64,000 nucleotides of DNA from Microbispora amethystogenes (GTDB taxonomy: Bacteria; Actinomycetota; Actinomycetes; Streptosporangiales; Streptosporangiaceae). Shown in pieces: positions 8,401 through 17,422 of this stretch. Numbering within the stretch: position 1 is the first letter of the stretch; the number at the start of each line of letters is the position of its first letter. The notes below the pieces were generated by a model. It did no database searches. It was not told the DNA's origin and saw only the letters and a program-made list of their open reading frames with translations. The stretch is from the NCBI RefSeq assembly GCF_016863015.1, contig NZ_BOOB01000037.1:118867-182866 (forward strand), in the 5' to 3' direction. A program made the translations under genes and the position numbers.

Positions 8401-11400
8401 ATGGTGCGCTTATGGGTGCTCGGCCGGTTCCGGGCCGAGGTCGAAGGACGTCCGGTCGATCTGGGGCCGCCGCTCCAGCGAGCGGTGATCGCGAGGCTGG
8501 TCTGCGCCGGCGGGCACGTGGTGTCGACGGACCGGTTCATCGAGGACCTGTGGCAGGGCCAGCCCCCGCCGAAGGCCCTGGGGGCGTTGCAGGTCTACGT
8601 CTCCAACCTCCGCCGCCTCCTCGAACCGGGCCGGGCGCCCCGCACCCCGGCGGGCGTCCTGGTGACCGCCCCGCCCGGATACCTGCTGCAGCTCGGCGCC
8701 GACGCCGTCGACGCGTGGCGGTTCCCGGCGCTGGTCGACGCGGCTGCGGACCTGCTCGGCCGGGGCGAGCCGGGCGGGGCGCTGCGCGCGGTCGACGAGG
8801 CCCTGTCGCTGTGGAAGGGGCCCGCCTTCGCCGAGTTCGCCGACCAGGACTGGGCGGTCCCCGAGGCGTCGCGGCTGGAGGAGCTGCGGATCACGGCCGT
8901 GGAGTACCGCGCGGAGGCGGGGCTGGCGCTCGGCAGGCACGCGGAGATCGCGCCCGAGCTGGAGCGCCACGTCGTCGCCCACCCGTTGCGGGAGAACGCG
9001 GTGCGGCTGCTCGCCCTGGCCTACTACCGGTCGGGGCGGCAGGCCGACGCGCTGGCGGCGCTGCGCCGCACCCGGAACCTGCTCGCCGAGGAGCTCGGCG
9101 TCGACCCGGGCCCGGCCCTGAAGACGCTCGAAGCGGACATCCTCGCGCACAGTGACAGCCTCGGCGCGTCAGGGACCGCCGCCGCGGTCGTCGTTCCCGC
9201 CCGCGCGCCTGCCACCACCCCGCCAGCGCCGGCCACCGCGCCGGCCACCGCGCCGCCCGCCCGGATGATCGGCCGTACGGCGGAGCTCGCCCGGCTGGTC
9301 TCCGCCGCCGGACAGGCGGCGCGCGGGTTCCGCGTGGCCTGGATCGGCGGCGATCCCGGCGCGGGCAAGAGCACGCTGGCCGACGCCCTGCTCCGCCACG
9401 CGGGCGGCGAGGGCCTGCGCACCGCGGTCGGCCGGTGCCCCGAGACGCTCGGCGGCGTGCCGCCCGCGTGGGCCTGGAGCGAGATCCTGCGCGGCCTGTT
9501 CGCCGCGCATCCCCCGGCCCCCGGCGTGGAGGCGCGGCTCGCTCCCCTGCTGCGGGAGGGCTCCTCCGGTCCCGGCCAGTTCTGGCTGGCCCAGGCCGTG
9601 GGCGACTATCTGGAGAGCGTGCCGGGGCCGCTGCTGCTCGTGCTGGAGGATGTGCATCGCGCCGACGACGCGACGCTGGAGATCCTGCGGCACCTGGCGG
9701 CCAGGCTGGCGCGGACCCCGATCCTGGTGGTCCTGACGCTCCGCCCGGCCGAGGCGGGCGACGACCTGGTCGCGGCCCGAGCCGCCCTGGCCGTGCGGAC
9801 GGCCGAGAACGTGACCCTCCAGGGCCTCGGCGAGGACGACGTCCACCGGCTGCTGGCGGACCGCTCGAGGGTGGAGGTGGACGCGGCCGTCGCCCGCACG
9901 GTCGCCGAGCGGACCGGCGGCAACCCGCTGTTCGTGGCCGAGACCGCCCGGCTGCTCGCGACCGAGGGGGCGTCGGCGGCCCGGTCGCTGCCGCCCGGGG
10001 TGCGCGACCTCATCCGCAGGCGGGTCGCCCGCCTCCCCGCGACGGCCCGGACGGCCCTGCGCAACGCCGCCCTCATGGGCCGCGACGCCGACGTCGACGT
10101 TCTGGTCGCCGTCCAGGACGCCGACGAGGAGACCGTGCTCGACGGCCTCGAGGCGGGGGTGCTCGCCGGGCTGCTCACCGAACCGGGTCCCGGCACGGTC
10201 CGCTTCACGCACGTCCTCGTCCGCGAGACGCTGTACGAGGACATCCCCCGGCTGCGCCGTACGCGGCTGCACGCGAGGGTCCTCGCCGCGCTGGAGCGGG
10301 TGCGCCCCGGCGACGTCGGCGCGCTCGGCTACCACGCGCTGGCCGCCGCCACGGCGGCCACCGCCCCCGAGGCCGCGCGGTACGCGCGCCGGGCGGCCGA
10401 GCGGGCGTCCGCCGTCTACGCCCACAGGGAGGCCGCCACCCTGCTGGAGGGCGCCCTCGACGCCCTGGACCTCGCCCGGAGTGGGACGGCCGAGCCGGGG
10501 GCGGACGACGACGTCCGGCTCGATCTGCTCTGCCGCCTGGTCTCCGCCCAGGCGAGCGCGGGCGACGTCATCCGGGCGACGGCCACCCGGGGACGCGCCC
10601 TGGCGGTGGCGAGGCGGCTCGGCGACCCCGCGGCCCTCGCCCGCGCGGCGACCGCGCACGACGCTCCCATGCTCTGGCAGAACGACCCGGTGCTCGACGT
10701 CGAGGTCGTGGAGGTGATCCGCGCCTGTCTGCCCACCGCGACGGGCGAGCTGCGGTGCCGGCTGCTCGCGGCCCTGGCGCAGGAGCTGGGCGGCCACGAC
10801 GAGGAGGCGGTCGACAAGGCGAGCGCCGAGGCCGTGGAGATCGCCCGCGGCATCGGCGACCCCCGCCTGCTGTGCCTGGCGCTCGGCGCGCGCTACTGGT
10901 CGGCCTTCGTGCCGGGCCGCCGTGACGAGCTGGAGCCGCTCGGGCACGAACTGCTGGAGGTCTCCGCCCGCGCCGGGCTGCTCGGTTACCAGACGGTCGG
11001 CCACCACGCGTTGTGCATGGTCGCGCTCGGGCGCAACGACTGGGCCACGGCCGAGCGGCACGCCCGGCGGGCGGTGGAATACTCCACCAGCGGCCAGCTG
11101 GGCCTGGTCCTCGCCATCATCGCGTTCCTCGACGCCCTCCGCCTGCTGGTGAAGGGCGAGTTCGAGCGGGCCGAGTCGGCCTACACCGTCCTGTCCGACC
11201 GGATGGGCGAGGCCGGCGGAGCCAACGCCGCCGTCTTCGGCAGCCTGGCCCGCTTCACCGTACGCCTCGCCTGCGGCCGGGCGCACGAGTCGGTGGACGA
11301 GCTCGCCGCCGCGCGCGACCAGATCCCCGGGGAGGTCGACGAGTTCTACGTCAGCGCGCTGCTGGCCGCCGGGCGCCTGGAGGAGGCGCGGTCCGCCTGG

Positions 11401-11727
11401 CCGGTGGACCGCCTGCCCACCCGCTGGGTCTATCACACGATCAACATGGCGCTACGCGCCGGCACCGCGATGGCCCTCGGCGCCCGGGAGGTGGCCGAGG
11501 AGTGCCACCGCCTGCTCCTCCCGTTCCGGGAGGAGATGATCGGCCTGCACACCGTGGCGATCACGCTCGGCCCCGGCGGGCTCGTGCTCGGGCGGCTGGC
11601 GGAGTTCCTGGGCGACCCCGCCGAGGCGGCGGAGCACTACGCCACGGCCGCGAGAGTCGCGGAGCGGCTGGGCTCGCCGCACTGGCGGGAGGAGGCGCTG
11701 CGGGCGCTCGGCACGCCGGGGTCGTGA
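8401..11727 (+). CDS. SARP/AfsR-type regulator with AAA ATPase, copy 2
   Basis: Paralogue of the regulator at 4306, also 1108 aa. The same architecture is visible: N-terminal winged helix, BTAD (HPLRENAVRLLALAYYRSGR, ELGVDPGPAL), an Ala/Pro-rich linker, and an AAA_16-like ATPase with Walker A GGDPGAGKS (316-324) and Walker B LVLEDVHRADD (D417), then a long helical TPR-like region. The start is probably leaderless. Both copies share GNPLFV-ET, RFTH---RETLY-DIP and related landmarks, so they derive from one duplication, but they have diverged widely. A hemerythrin and a Ddn-like oxidoreductase follow. Confidence 0.85.
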   Translation: MVRLWVLGRFRAEVEGRPVDLGPPLQRAVIARLVCAGGHVVSTDRFIEDLWQGQPPPKALGALQVYVSNLRRLLEPGRAPRTPAGVLVTAPPGYLLQLGADAVDAWRFPALVDAAADLLGRGEPGGALRAVDEALSLWKGPAFAEFADQDWAVPEASRLEELRITAVEYRAEAGLALGRHAEIAPELERHVVAHPLRENAVRLLALAYYRSGRQADALAALRRTRNLLAEELGVDPGPALKTLEADILAHSDSLGASGTAAAVVVPARAPATTPPAPATAPATAPPARMIGRTAELARLVSAAGQAARGFRVAWIGGDPGAGKSTLADALLRHAGGEGLRTAVGRCPETLGGVPPAWAWSEILRGLFAAHPPAPGVEARLAPLLREGSSGPGQFWLAQAVGDYLESVPGPLLLVLEDVHRADDATLEILRHLAARLARTPILVVLTLRPAEAGDDLVAARAALAVRTAENVTLQGLGEDDVHRLLADRSRVEVDAAVARTVAERTGGNPLFVAETARLLATEGASAARSLPPGVRDLIRRRVARLPATARTALRNAALMGRDADVDVLVAVQDADEETVLDGLEAGVLAGLLTEPGPGTVRFTHVLVRETLYEDIPRLRRTRLHARVLAALERVRPGDVGALGYHALAAATAATAPEAARYARRAAERASAVYAHREAATLLEGALDALDLARSGTAEPGADDDVRLDLLCRLVSAQASAGDVIRATATRGRALAVARRLGDPAALARAATAHDAPMLWQNDPVLDVEVVEVIRACLPTATGELRCRLLAALAQELGGHDEEAVDKASAEAVEIARGIGDPRLLCLALGARYWSAFVPGRRDELEPLGHELLEVSARAGLLGYQTVGHHALCMVALGRNDWATAERHARRAVEYSTSGQLGLVLAIIAFLDALRLLVKGEFERAESAYTVLSDRMGEAGGANAAVFGSLARFTVRLACGRAHESVDELAAARDQIPGEVDEFYVSALLAAGRLEEARSAWPVDRLPTRWVYHTINMALRAGTAMALGAREVAEECHRLLLPFREEMIGLHTVAITLGPGGLVLGRLAEFLGDPAEAAEHYATAARVAERLGSPHWREEALRALGTPGS

Positions 11728-11820
11728 GCGCGGGCCCGCCAAGTGGCCGCCAAACGACCGTTTAGCGGGCCGGGCCACCGTGGTTCCGAGACACACACTC
11801 GGACATCACGGAGGCTCACC

Positions 11821-12450
11821 TTGGACACCCCCGATCTCACCGGCATCCGCATCGTCCACCGCGCCATGCGCGGCGACCTGCACCGGCTCCGTACGGCGGC
11901 AGAGGACCTCGACGCGGGACGCCGGCGGGCGGACGGAGCCCGCGCCGCCGCCATCGCCCGCTACGCGGAGGACGTCTGCGCGGCGATCCACCATCACCAC
12001 AGCAGGGAGGACGAGATCGTCTGGCCGGTCATCGAACGGTCGGCGGGCGCCGCCGTGGACCTCGCCGACCTGTCCGACGACCACTCCGAGCTCGACCCCC
12101 TGCTCGACAGGGTCCGCGTGACGGCGCGGGCGTTCGCCGCGGGCGGGGGCGCGGGCGAGCTGGCGGCCGCGCTGCGGACGCTCTCCGACCTCATCGACGA
12201 GCACATCGAGGAGGAGGAGCGGAGGATCTTCCCGGTCATCGAGAAGTACGTCCCGGCGGCCGACTGGAAGGCGATGGAGAAGTCGCTCAGAGGCGGCGAC
12301 CCGCGTTTCGAGCTCAGCTGGGCCGACCGGTACGCGACCCCGGACGAGATGGCGCACATCCGCCGGCTGGCCGGGCCGGTCCTCAGCCTGCTGCTGATCC
12401 TGATCCGCCCCGGCCAGCGGCGCCGTCAGCGGCTCGTCTTCGGGGGCTGA
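11821..12450 (+). CDS. Hemerythrin HHE-domain protein, copy 2
   Basis: A 209-aa di-iron four-helix protein. The TTG start is preceded by CGGAGG at a suitable distance; an in-frame ATG farther upstream lies in the SARP-hemerythrin spacer and is less likely. Ligand motifs are IRIVHRAMRGDL (His), HHHHSREDEIVWPVI (His, Glu), SDDHSELD (His) and DEHIEEEERRIFPVI (His, Glu). It lies downstream of the second SARP regulator and five bases upstream of the Ddn-like gene, with which it probably forms an operon. It is related to the hemerythrin at 7699 but is shorter at the N-terminus. Confidence 0.84.
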   Translation: MDTPDLTGIRIVHRAMRGDLHRLRTAAEDLDAGRRRADGARAAAIARYAEDVCAAIHHHHSREDEIVWPVIERSAGAAVDLADLSDDHSELDPLLDRVRVTARAFAAGGGAGELAAALRTLSDLIDEHIEEEERRIFPVIEKYVPAADWKAMEKSLRGGDPRFELSWADRYATPDEMAHIRRLAGPVLSLLLILIRPGQRRRQRLVFGG

Positions 12451-12455
12451 GCGCG

Positions 12456-12920
12456 ATGGCCAGGCGATCCCGCCTGTTCAACACGGCCATCCGGCACATC
12501 TGCGACTGGCAGGTGCGCACCTACCGCCGGAGCGGCGGGCGCCGGCCCGCCACCATGCGCGGCATCCCCGTCCTGCTCCTCACGACCCGGGGCCGCAGAA
12601 CCGGCCTGCTCCGCACCCGGCCGGTCGGGTACGGCAGGGACGGCCGCCGGTTCGTCGTGATCGCCTCGAACGGCGGCGACGACGCGACTCCCGCGTGGTG
12701 GCTCAACCTCCGCGACGACCCCGTGGCCGAGCTGGAGGTGGGCGGCCCCGGCGGGCTCGACGTGGTCAAGGTGCGCGCGAGCGAGGCCGAGGGTGAGGAG
12801 CGTGACCGCCTGTGGCGGATGATGAGCCGGCGGTACCCCGTCTACCTGAAGTACACGGAGATGACCTCGCGCCGCATCCCGGTCGTGGTGCTCGAACCCT
12901 TCGACGCCCCGCCACCGTGA
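12456..12920 (+). CDS. F420-dependent nitroreductase/quinone reductase, Ddn family
   Basis: A 154-aa member of the nitroreductase family deazaflavin-dependent oxidoreductases (PF04075 type), which use reduced F420 to reduce quinones or nitro compounds. Family signatures are VLLLTTRGRRTGLLRTRPVGY, SNGGDDATPAWWLNL and the C-terminal RRIPVVVLEP. The N-terminal helix (ICDWQVRTYRRSGG) may associate with the membrane, as in Ddn. The ATG follows a GGGGG stretch inside the end of the hemerythrin gene, so the two are co-transcribed. A redox role alongside the hemerythrin is inferred. Confidence 0.8.
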   Translation: MARRSRLFNTAIRHICDWQVRTYRRSGGRRPATMRGIPVLLLTTRGRRTGLLRTRPVGYGRDGRRFVVIASNGGDDATPAWWLNLRDDPVAELEVGGPGGLDVVKVRASEAEGEERDRLWRMMSRRYPVYLKYTEMTSRRIPVVVLEPFDAPPP

Positions 12921-12933
12921 TCGCCGTACCCGG

Positions 12934-12980
12934 GTGCGGCGGGCCGGGCGCGGGGGCCCGGCCCCCGCGCGTCGCCGCAC
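12934..12980. terminator. Bidirectional terminator hairpin between convergent genes
   Basis: GTGCGGCG (12934-12941) pairs with CGCCGCAC (12973-12980), and inside it CGCGGGGGC (12949-12957) pairs with GCCCCCGCG (12961-12969). It fills the 67-base gap between the Ddn-like gene and the convergent exporter gene. Confidence 0.7.
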
Positions 12981-12987
12981 GCGCGCG

Positions 12988-14826
12988 TCAGGGCCGGGGC
13001 TCCCGCGCGTCCGGGGCGGCCGCCCGGCGGGTGTCGAACTCCTCGTCCGGGACCACCAGCTCGTTGCCGGCCAGGCCCGCCTCGCCGGAGACCGCGGCCA
13101 GCTCCGAGCCGAGCGTCTCGTGCGCGGCGGCGCGGTGGCCGCGGCCGAGGCGGCCGGTCATCAGTGACGACAGAGCGGCCACCAGGCACGCGGCCACGGC
13201 GAACCAGAAGGCGATGACCAGGCCCTGGTGGAAGGGACCCGCGATGAGATGCGGGAAGAACTCCTTGCCGGTCAGGTGGGTGCCGCCGTCGGGCAGCCGG
13301 TCGAGCACGCCGCCGAGGAGCTCGCGGAACGGGTTGTAGCCGAGGAACGCCGCGAACAGCACGGCGATCGGCGGCAGCTGCGCGATGCCCTCGGCCTGCG
13401 CCGCGGGCACCCCCTGGGCGACGAGCTCGTCGTGCATGGTGTGCGGCAGCGACTGCGCCAGACCGGCGATCATCAGGCTGAAGAAGACGCCGATCGACAG
13501 CACCATCGAGGAGTTCTGGAAGGTCGCGGTCATGCCCGCGCCGACGCCGCGCGACTCCGCCGGGACCGCGTTCATGATCTCCGCTCGGTTGGGCGAGGAG
13601 AACAGGCCGGAGCCCACCCCGTTGATCAGGATCAGCAGCGCGAACACCCCGTAGCCGAAGTCGGTCGGCAGGGTCATCAGCGCGTAGAAGCTGGCCGCCG
13701 TGACCAGCGCGCCGCCCACGGTGAACATGCGCGGGCCGAACCGGTCCGACAGCCAGCCGGAGACCGGCGCCGACAGCAGGAAGCCCACGGTCAGCGGGAT
13801 CATGTAGATGCCCGCCCACAGGGGCGTCTCCTCGAAGCTGTAGCCGTGCAGCGGCAGCCAGATGCCCTGCAGCCAGATGATCAGCATGAACTGCAGGCCG
13901 CCGCGTCCGAGCGCCGTCAGAAGGCTGGCGATGTTGCCCGCGAGGAACGCGCGCTGCCGGAACAGCGTGAGCCGGAACAGCGGCTCGGCCACCCTGGTCT
14001 CGATCCAGGCGAACAGCGCGAGCAGCAGCACGCCTCCGGCGAGCGCGGCGATCACCCAGGGGTTGCCCCAGCCCATCACGCCGGTCCCGTACGGCTGGAT
14101 GCCGTAGGTGATGCCGACCAGCAGCGAGATCAGGCCGACGGCGAAGGTCGCGTTGCCCCACCAGTCCATCCGGGCCCGGCGCCGGACGCCGTTGTCACGC
14201 AGTTTCAGGTACGCCCAGATCGTGCCGAACACCCCGAACGGCACAGAGACCAGGAAGATCGCCTTCCAGTTGACGGGCGCGAGGACGCCCCCGACGACCA
14301 GGCCGAGGAAGGAGCCCGCGATGGCGGCGATGGAGTTGATGCCGAGCGCGGTGCCGCGCTGGCGGACAGGGAAGGCGTCGGTCAGGATCGCCGTCGAGTT
14401 GGCGAACAGCAGCGCGCCGCCGACGCCCTGCACGATGCGCCAGCCGATCAGCCACATGGCCCCGGCGTCGCCGTCCATCCAGGTCAGCGACAGCATGATC
14501 GAGCACAGGCTGAAGACCGCGAAGCCCAGGTTGTACATGCGTACCCGGCCGAACATGTCGCCCAGGCGGCCGAACATCACGACCAGGACGGCCGTGACGA
14601 CCATGAAGCCCATCATCATCCACAGCAGGTAACCCGTGTTGCCGGGGTCGAGCGGGTTGAGGTGGATGCCCCGGAAGACGTCCGGGAGGGCGATCAGGAC
14701 GATGGACTGGTTGATCGTCACCATCAGAACGCCGAGGGTGGTGTTGGACAGCGCGATCCACCTGTACCGCGAGGACGACGCCGGCTGCGGCGACGCCCCC
14801 GCCCGGGACTGGTTCGCTACGGCCAC
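12988..14826 (-). CDS. MFS multidrug exporter, DHA2 (14-TM, EmrB/QacA type)
   Basis: Predicted proton-coupled drug exporter of 612 aa in the cytoplasmic membrane. Hydrophobic segments run throughout in the 14-TM pattern of the DHA2 subfamily. The loop between TM2 and TM3 holds the MFS motif GRLGDMFGRVRMY, and a later copy is SGWLSDRFGPR. The GTG start was chosen because GAGGAGGGG precedes it by nine bases; an ATG 12 codons farther up has no such signal. A TetR gene lies directly upstream on the same strand, with an inverted-repeat operator in the gap, so ligand-controlled efflux is likely. Substrate unknown. Confidence 0.87.
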   Translation of the reverse strand: MAVANQSRAGASPQPASSSRYRWIALSNTTLGVLMVTINQSIVLIALPDVFRGIHLNPLDPGNTGYLLWMMMGFMVVTAVLVVMFGRLGDMFGRVRMYNLGFAVFSLCSIMLSLTWMDGDAGAMWLIGWRIVQGVGGALLFANSTAILTDAFPVRQRGTALGINSIAAIAGSFLGLVVGGVLAPVNWKAIFLVSVPFGVFGTIWAYLKLRDNGVRRRARMDWWGNATFAVGLISLLVGITYGIQPYGTGVMGWGNPWVIAALAGGVLLLALFAWIETRVAEPLFRLTLFRQRAFLAGNIASLLTALGRGGLQFMLIIWLQGIWLPLHGYSFEETPLWAGIYMIPLTVGFLLSAPVSGWLSDRFGPRMFTVGGALVTAASFYALMTLPTDFGYGVFALLILINGVGSGLFSSPNRAEIMNAVPAESRGVGAGMTATFQNSSMVLSIGVFFSLMIAGLAQSLPHTMHDELVAQGVPAAQAEGIAQLPPIAVLFAAFLGYNPFRELLGGVLDRLPDGGTHLTGKEFFPHLIAGPFHQGLVIAFWFAVAACLVAALSSLMTGRLGRGHRAAAHETLGSELAAVSGEAGLAGNELVVPDEEFDTRRAAAPDAREPRP

Positions 14827-14875
14827 GGAGTGGTTCCCCTCCTCGTGTTCCCGCGCGCGCACGGCGGAAGAACAG

Positions 14876-14892
14876 TTAGTTAGAGGAACTAA
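14876..14892. promoter_or_regulatory. Inverted-repeat operator for the TetR regulator
   Basis: TTAGTT-N5-AACTAA is a perfect 6+6 inverted repeat in the 143-base gap between the TetR gene and the exporter. It is AT-rich against a GC-rich background and lies 50 bases upstream of the exporter start, as expected for a TetR operator. Confidence 0.6.
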
Positions 14893-14969
14893 GTTACCCC
14901 CACCGGATGTACTTGATGTTTCCCGGCATGGGCGACATGTGTAACCGGGGTGCGACCCCTACTGTGAGA

Positions 14970-15557
14970 TCAGGCCTTGAGCGCCCCGGCGATGACGTCG
15001 ACGAGGCCGTCCACGACCGTGTCGCGGTCGAGCCCGGGGTCCTCCAGCCACCAGTCGCCGATCGCCTGGACCATGCCGACGAACGCGTGCCCGAGCACCC
15101 GCGCCCGCGCCGGGCCGGCCACCCCCGCCTCGGCGAGCACCGCGCCCAGTTCCTCGCCGACGCCGCGCACGATGGCGGCCATCCGCGAGTGGGTGCGGCT
15201 GTCCTCCGCGCTCGCCCGGTGGAAGAGGAACCGGTAGAGGTTGGGGTTGGCCGAGATGGTCTCCAGGTACGCGTCGACCGTGGCCCTGGCCCGCTCGCGG
15301 GGATCGGCCACCGCCGAGGCGAACTCCGGGCGCAGCAGGTCGATCACGATGCGGGTGTGGCGTTCCGCGAGCGCCTGGTAAAGGCCGCTCTTGTCGCCGA
15401 AGTGACGGTAGAGGATCGGCTTGGTGATGCCCGCCTCCGCCGCGATCGCGGCCATCGACGCCTGCGGGCCCTCCCGGCGGATCACCCGGTCGGCCGCGTC
15501 GAGCAGGTCCCTGCGCCGCTCCGGACTCCGGCCGCGCTCCCCTGTACCGCCCGTCAT
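14970..15557 (-). CDS. TetR-family repressor
   Basis: A 195-aa regulator. The N-terminal helix-turn-helix reads RRDLLDAADRVIRREG-- then MAAIAAEAGITKPILYRHFG. The C-terminal helical domain (DPRERARATVDAYLETIS, FVGMVQAIGDWWLEDPG) would bind the inducer. The ATG at 15557 is preferred because TATCCT ends seven bases before it, suggesting a leaderless transcript; an ATG nine codons upstream is possible. It probably represses the adjacent MFS exporter and perhaps itself through the TTAGTT/AACTAA operator. Confidence 0.82.
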   Translation of the reverse strand: MTGGTGERGRSPERRRDLLDAADRVIRREGPQASMAAIAAEAGITKPILYRHFGDKSGLYQALAERHTRIVIDLLRPEFASAVADPRERARATVDAYLETISANPNLYRFLFHRASAEDSRTHSRMAAIVRGVGEELGAVLAEAGVAGPARARVLGHAFVGMVQAIGDWWLEDPGLDRDTVVDGLVDVIAGALKA

Positions 15558-15711
15558 GGGAACCAGGATAGGACGGCCGGTCACGCTCGGGCCGCTTCCT
15601 GATCACGAGGCGGACCGGCGGGCGATCACTCCGGTAGTCTGCCGCACGCGGGCTCTCGGGCACTTCCCGGCTTTCAGCCGGGTCTGGAGACGCCGGGTCT
15701 GGAGGTGTCGG

Positions 15712-17223
15712 GTGGGCGAGGCGGGCGGGCCGCTGGTGCCGGGCTACGAGACGCTCGGCGTCCTGGGCCAGGGCGGCTTCGGCGTCGTGTACCGGGCCAG
15801 GCAGCTCGCGGTGGGCCGGGAGGTCGCGCTCAAGGTCGACAACCGGGTGCTCGTCTCCGACCGCGACCGGCGCCGGTTCATGCGGGAGGTCACCTCCGCC
15901 GGGGCGCTGTCGGGCCATCCGCACGTGGCCGACGTGTACGACGCCGGGGTGCTCGGCGACGGCAGGCCGTACATGGTGCTGGAGCTGTGCCCGAACGGGT
16001 CGCTCGCCGACCGGCTGCGCGACGGCGGGCCGCTGGGCCCCTGCGAGGTGCGCGACATCGGCGTCCGGATCGCCGACGCGCTGGCCGCCGCCCACGCCCT
16101 GGGCGTGCTGCACCGCGACGTCAAGCCCGCCAACATCCTGGTCAACTCCTACGGCATGGTCGCGCTCTCGGACTTCGGGCTGGCCACCATGCCGGGGGCG
16201 GGCGGGGCCGTCCCGGGCGAGGTGTCGGTGACCCGCGAGTCGCTCACCCCGGCGTACGCCCCTCCGGAGGCGTTCGACCTGACCGAGCCGACGGCCGCGG
16301 GAGACGTGTACTCCCTCGCCGCCACGCTGTATGCCCTGCTGAGCGGGAGGCCGCCGCGGTTCCCCGAGCACGGCGTGGTGAACATCGCGGTCGTCATGGC
16401 CCTGCACCGGCTGCCGATCCCCGACATTCCCGGCGTGCCGGCCGCGCTCACCGCCGTCCTGCGCCACGGCATGGCGAGCGATCCGGCCCAGCGGATCAGG
16501 ACCGCCGCAGGACTGCGCGACGCGCTGTCGGCCCTCGCCCCCGACGGCTCCGCCGGAAACCCCCACCCCGGGAACATTCACCCCTCGAACGTCCACCCGG
16601 GGAACGACCCCATCGGGAGCAGCCACCCCGGAAGCGCGCAGACCGGGAACAGCGGGCCCGGGGATGCGCTCACCGGGAACAGCGGGCCCGGGAACAGCCA
16701 CATCGGGAGCGGCCGCCCTGTAAGCGCCCACCCAGGCAACGCGCCGACGGGGTACGGCCACATCGAAAGCGGCCGCCCTGCGGATGTCCACCCAGGGAAC
16801 GCCCACCCAGGCAACGCGCCGACGGGGTACGGCCAGATCGGCAGCGGCCGCCCTGTGAATGTTCACCCGGGGAACGCGCAGACGGGGAACGACCGCTTGG
16901 CGTACGGCGGGCCGGGCCACGTCGCGCCTCCGCACGCGCTCGCCCGCACGCCCACCCAGGCACCCGGCGCCCGGCCGGGGGCCGTGCCGGGGCCCGGGGC
17001 ACGCGGCCTCCACCAGGCTCCCACGCTGCCGCCGCGCCCGGCGGCGGGAGTGTCGCGGCAGTCGATGGTGTTCGGCGTGGTCGCCGCCGTCTTCGCCCTG
17101 CTGCTGGCGGCCGGGCTCGTGGCCCTGCTGCTGGAGGGCGGCCAGGACCGGGGAACCTCCCTGCGCCCCGGCAGCGCCTCCGTCCGGAGCGTCCAGGGCG
17201 GCACGGCGGGAGGCACCGGCTGA
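15712..17223 (+). CDS. Membrane-anchored Ser/Thr protein kinase (PknB-like)
   Basis: A 503-aa kinase. The catalytic domain (about 10-270) is complete: P-loop LGQGGFGVVYRA, VALKV lysine, HRDVKPANI (134-142), DFGLA, APPEA and GDVYSLAATLY. Residues ~280-400 are low-complexity units rich in HPGN, PTGYG and GSGRP, encoded by imperfect DNA repeats. A Pro-rich stretch follows, then one transmembrane helix (about 452-475). Only ~28 residues lie outside the cell, with no PASTA or other sensor domain. The GTG start was chosen for the GGAGG seven bases upstream. Substrates are unknown. The gene is divergent from the TetR gene. Confidence 0.86.
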   Translation: MGEAGGPLVPGYETLGVLGQGGFGVVYRARQLAVGREVALKVDNRVLVSDRDRRRFMREVTSAGALSGHPHVADVYDAGVLGDGRPYMVLELCPNGSLADRLRDGGPLGPCEVRDIGVRIADALAAAHALGVLHRDVKPANILVNSYGMVALSDFGLATMPGAGGAVPGEVSVTRESLTPAYAPPEAFDLTEPTAAGDVYSLAATLYALLSGRPPRFPEHGVVNIAVVMALHRLPIPDIPGVPAALTAVLRHGMASDPAQRIRTAAGLRDALSALAPDGSAGNPHPGNIHPSNVHPGNDPIGSSHPGSAQTGNSGPGDALTGNSGPGNSHIGSGRPVSAHPGNAPTGYGHIESGRPADVHPGNAHPGNAPTGYGQIGSGRPVNVHPGNAQTGNDRLAYGGPGHVAPPHALARTPTQAPGARPGAVPGPGARGLHQAPTLPPRPAAGVSRQSMVFGVVAAVFALLLAAGLVALLLEGGQDRGTSLRPGSASVRSVQGGTAGGTG

Positions 17224-17422
17224 CAGCGGCGGGCGACGCGGCCGAGTGGCGTGCCCGGATGGCGTGCCCGGTTGACATGGCCGGGCCGCGGCTGTGACCC
17301 CCCGGCGGGAGACCGGGAGACTCCGGGCGGCGGGGCGATATGGCCGGGTGACGAGGCCGGGTGACGAGGCCGGGCCATGGCCGTGACGTCCCCGGCAGCA
17401 GGTCGGGAATCCGTGCGGCGGG

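Noticed and set aside
13228..14883. Long + strand frame (551 aa) opposite the MFS exporter.
   Set aside because: Antisense shadow of a membrane protein; rich in Asp, Arg, Gln and His with no family features.
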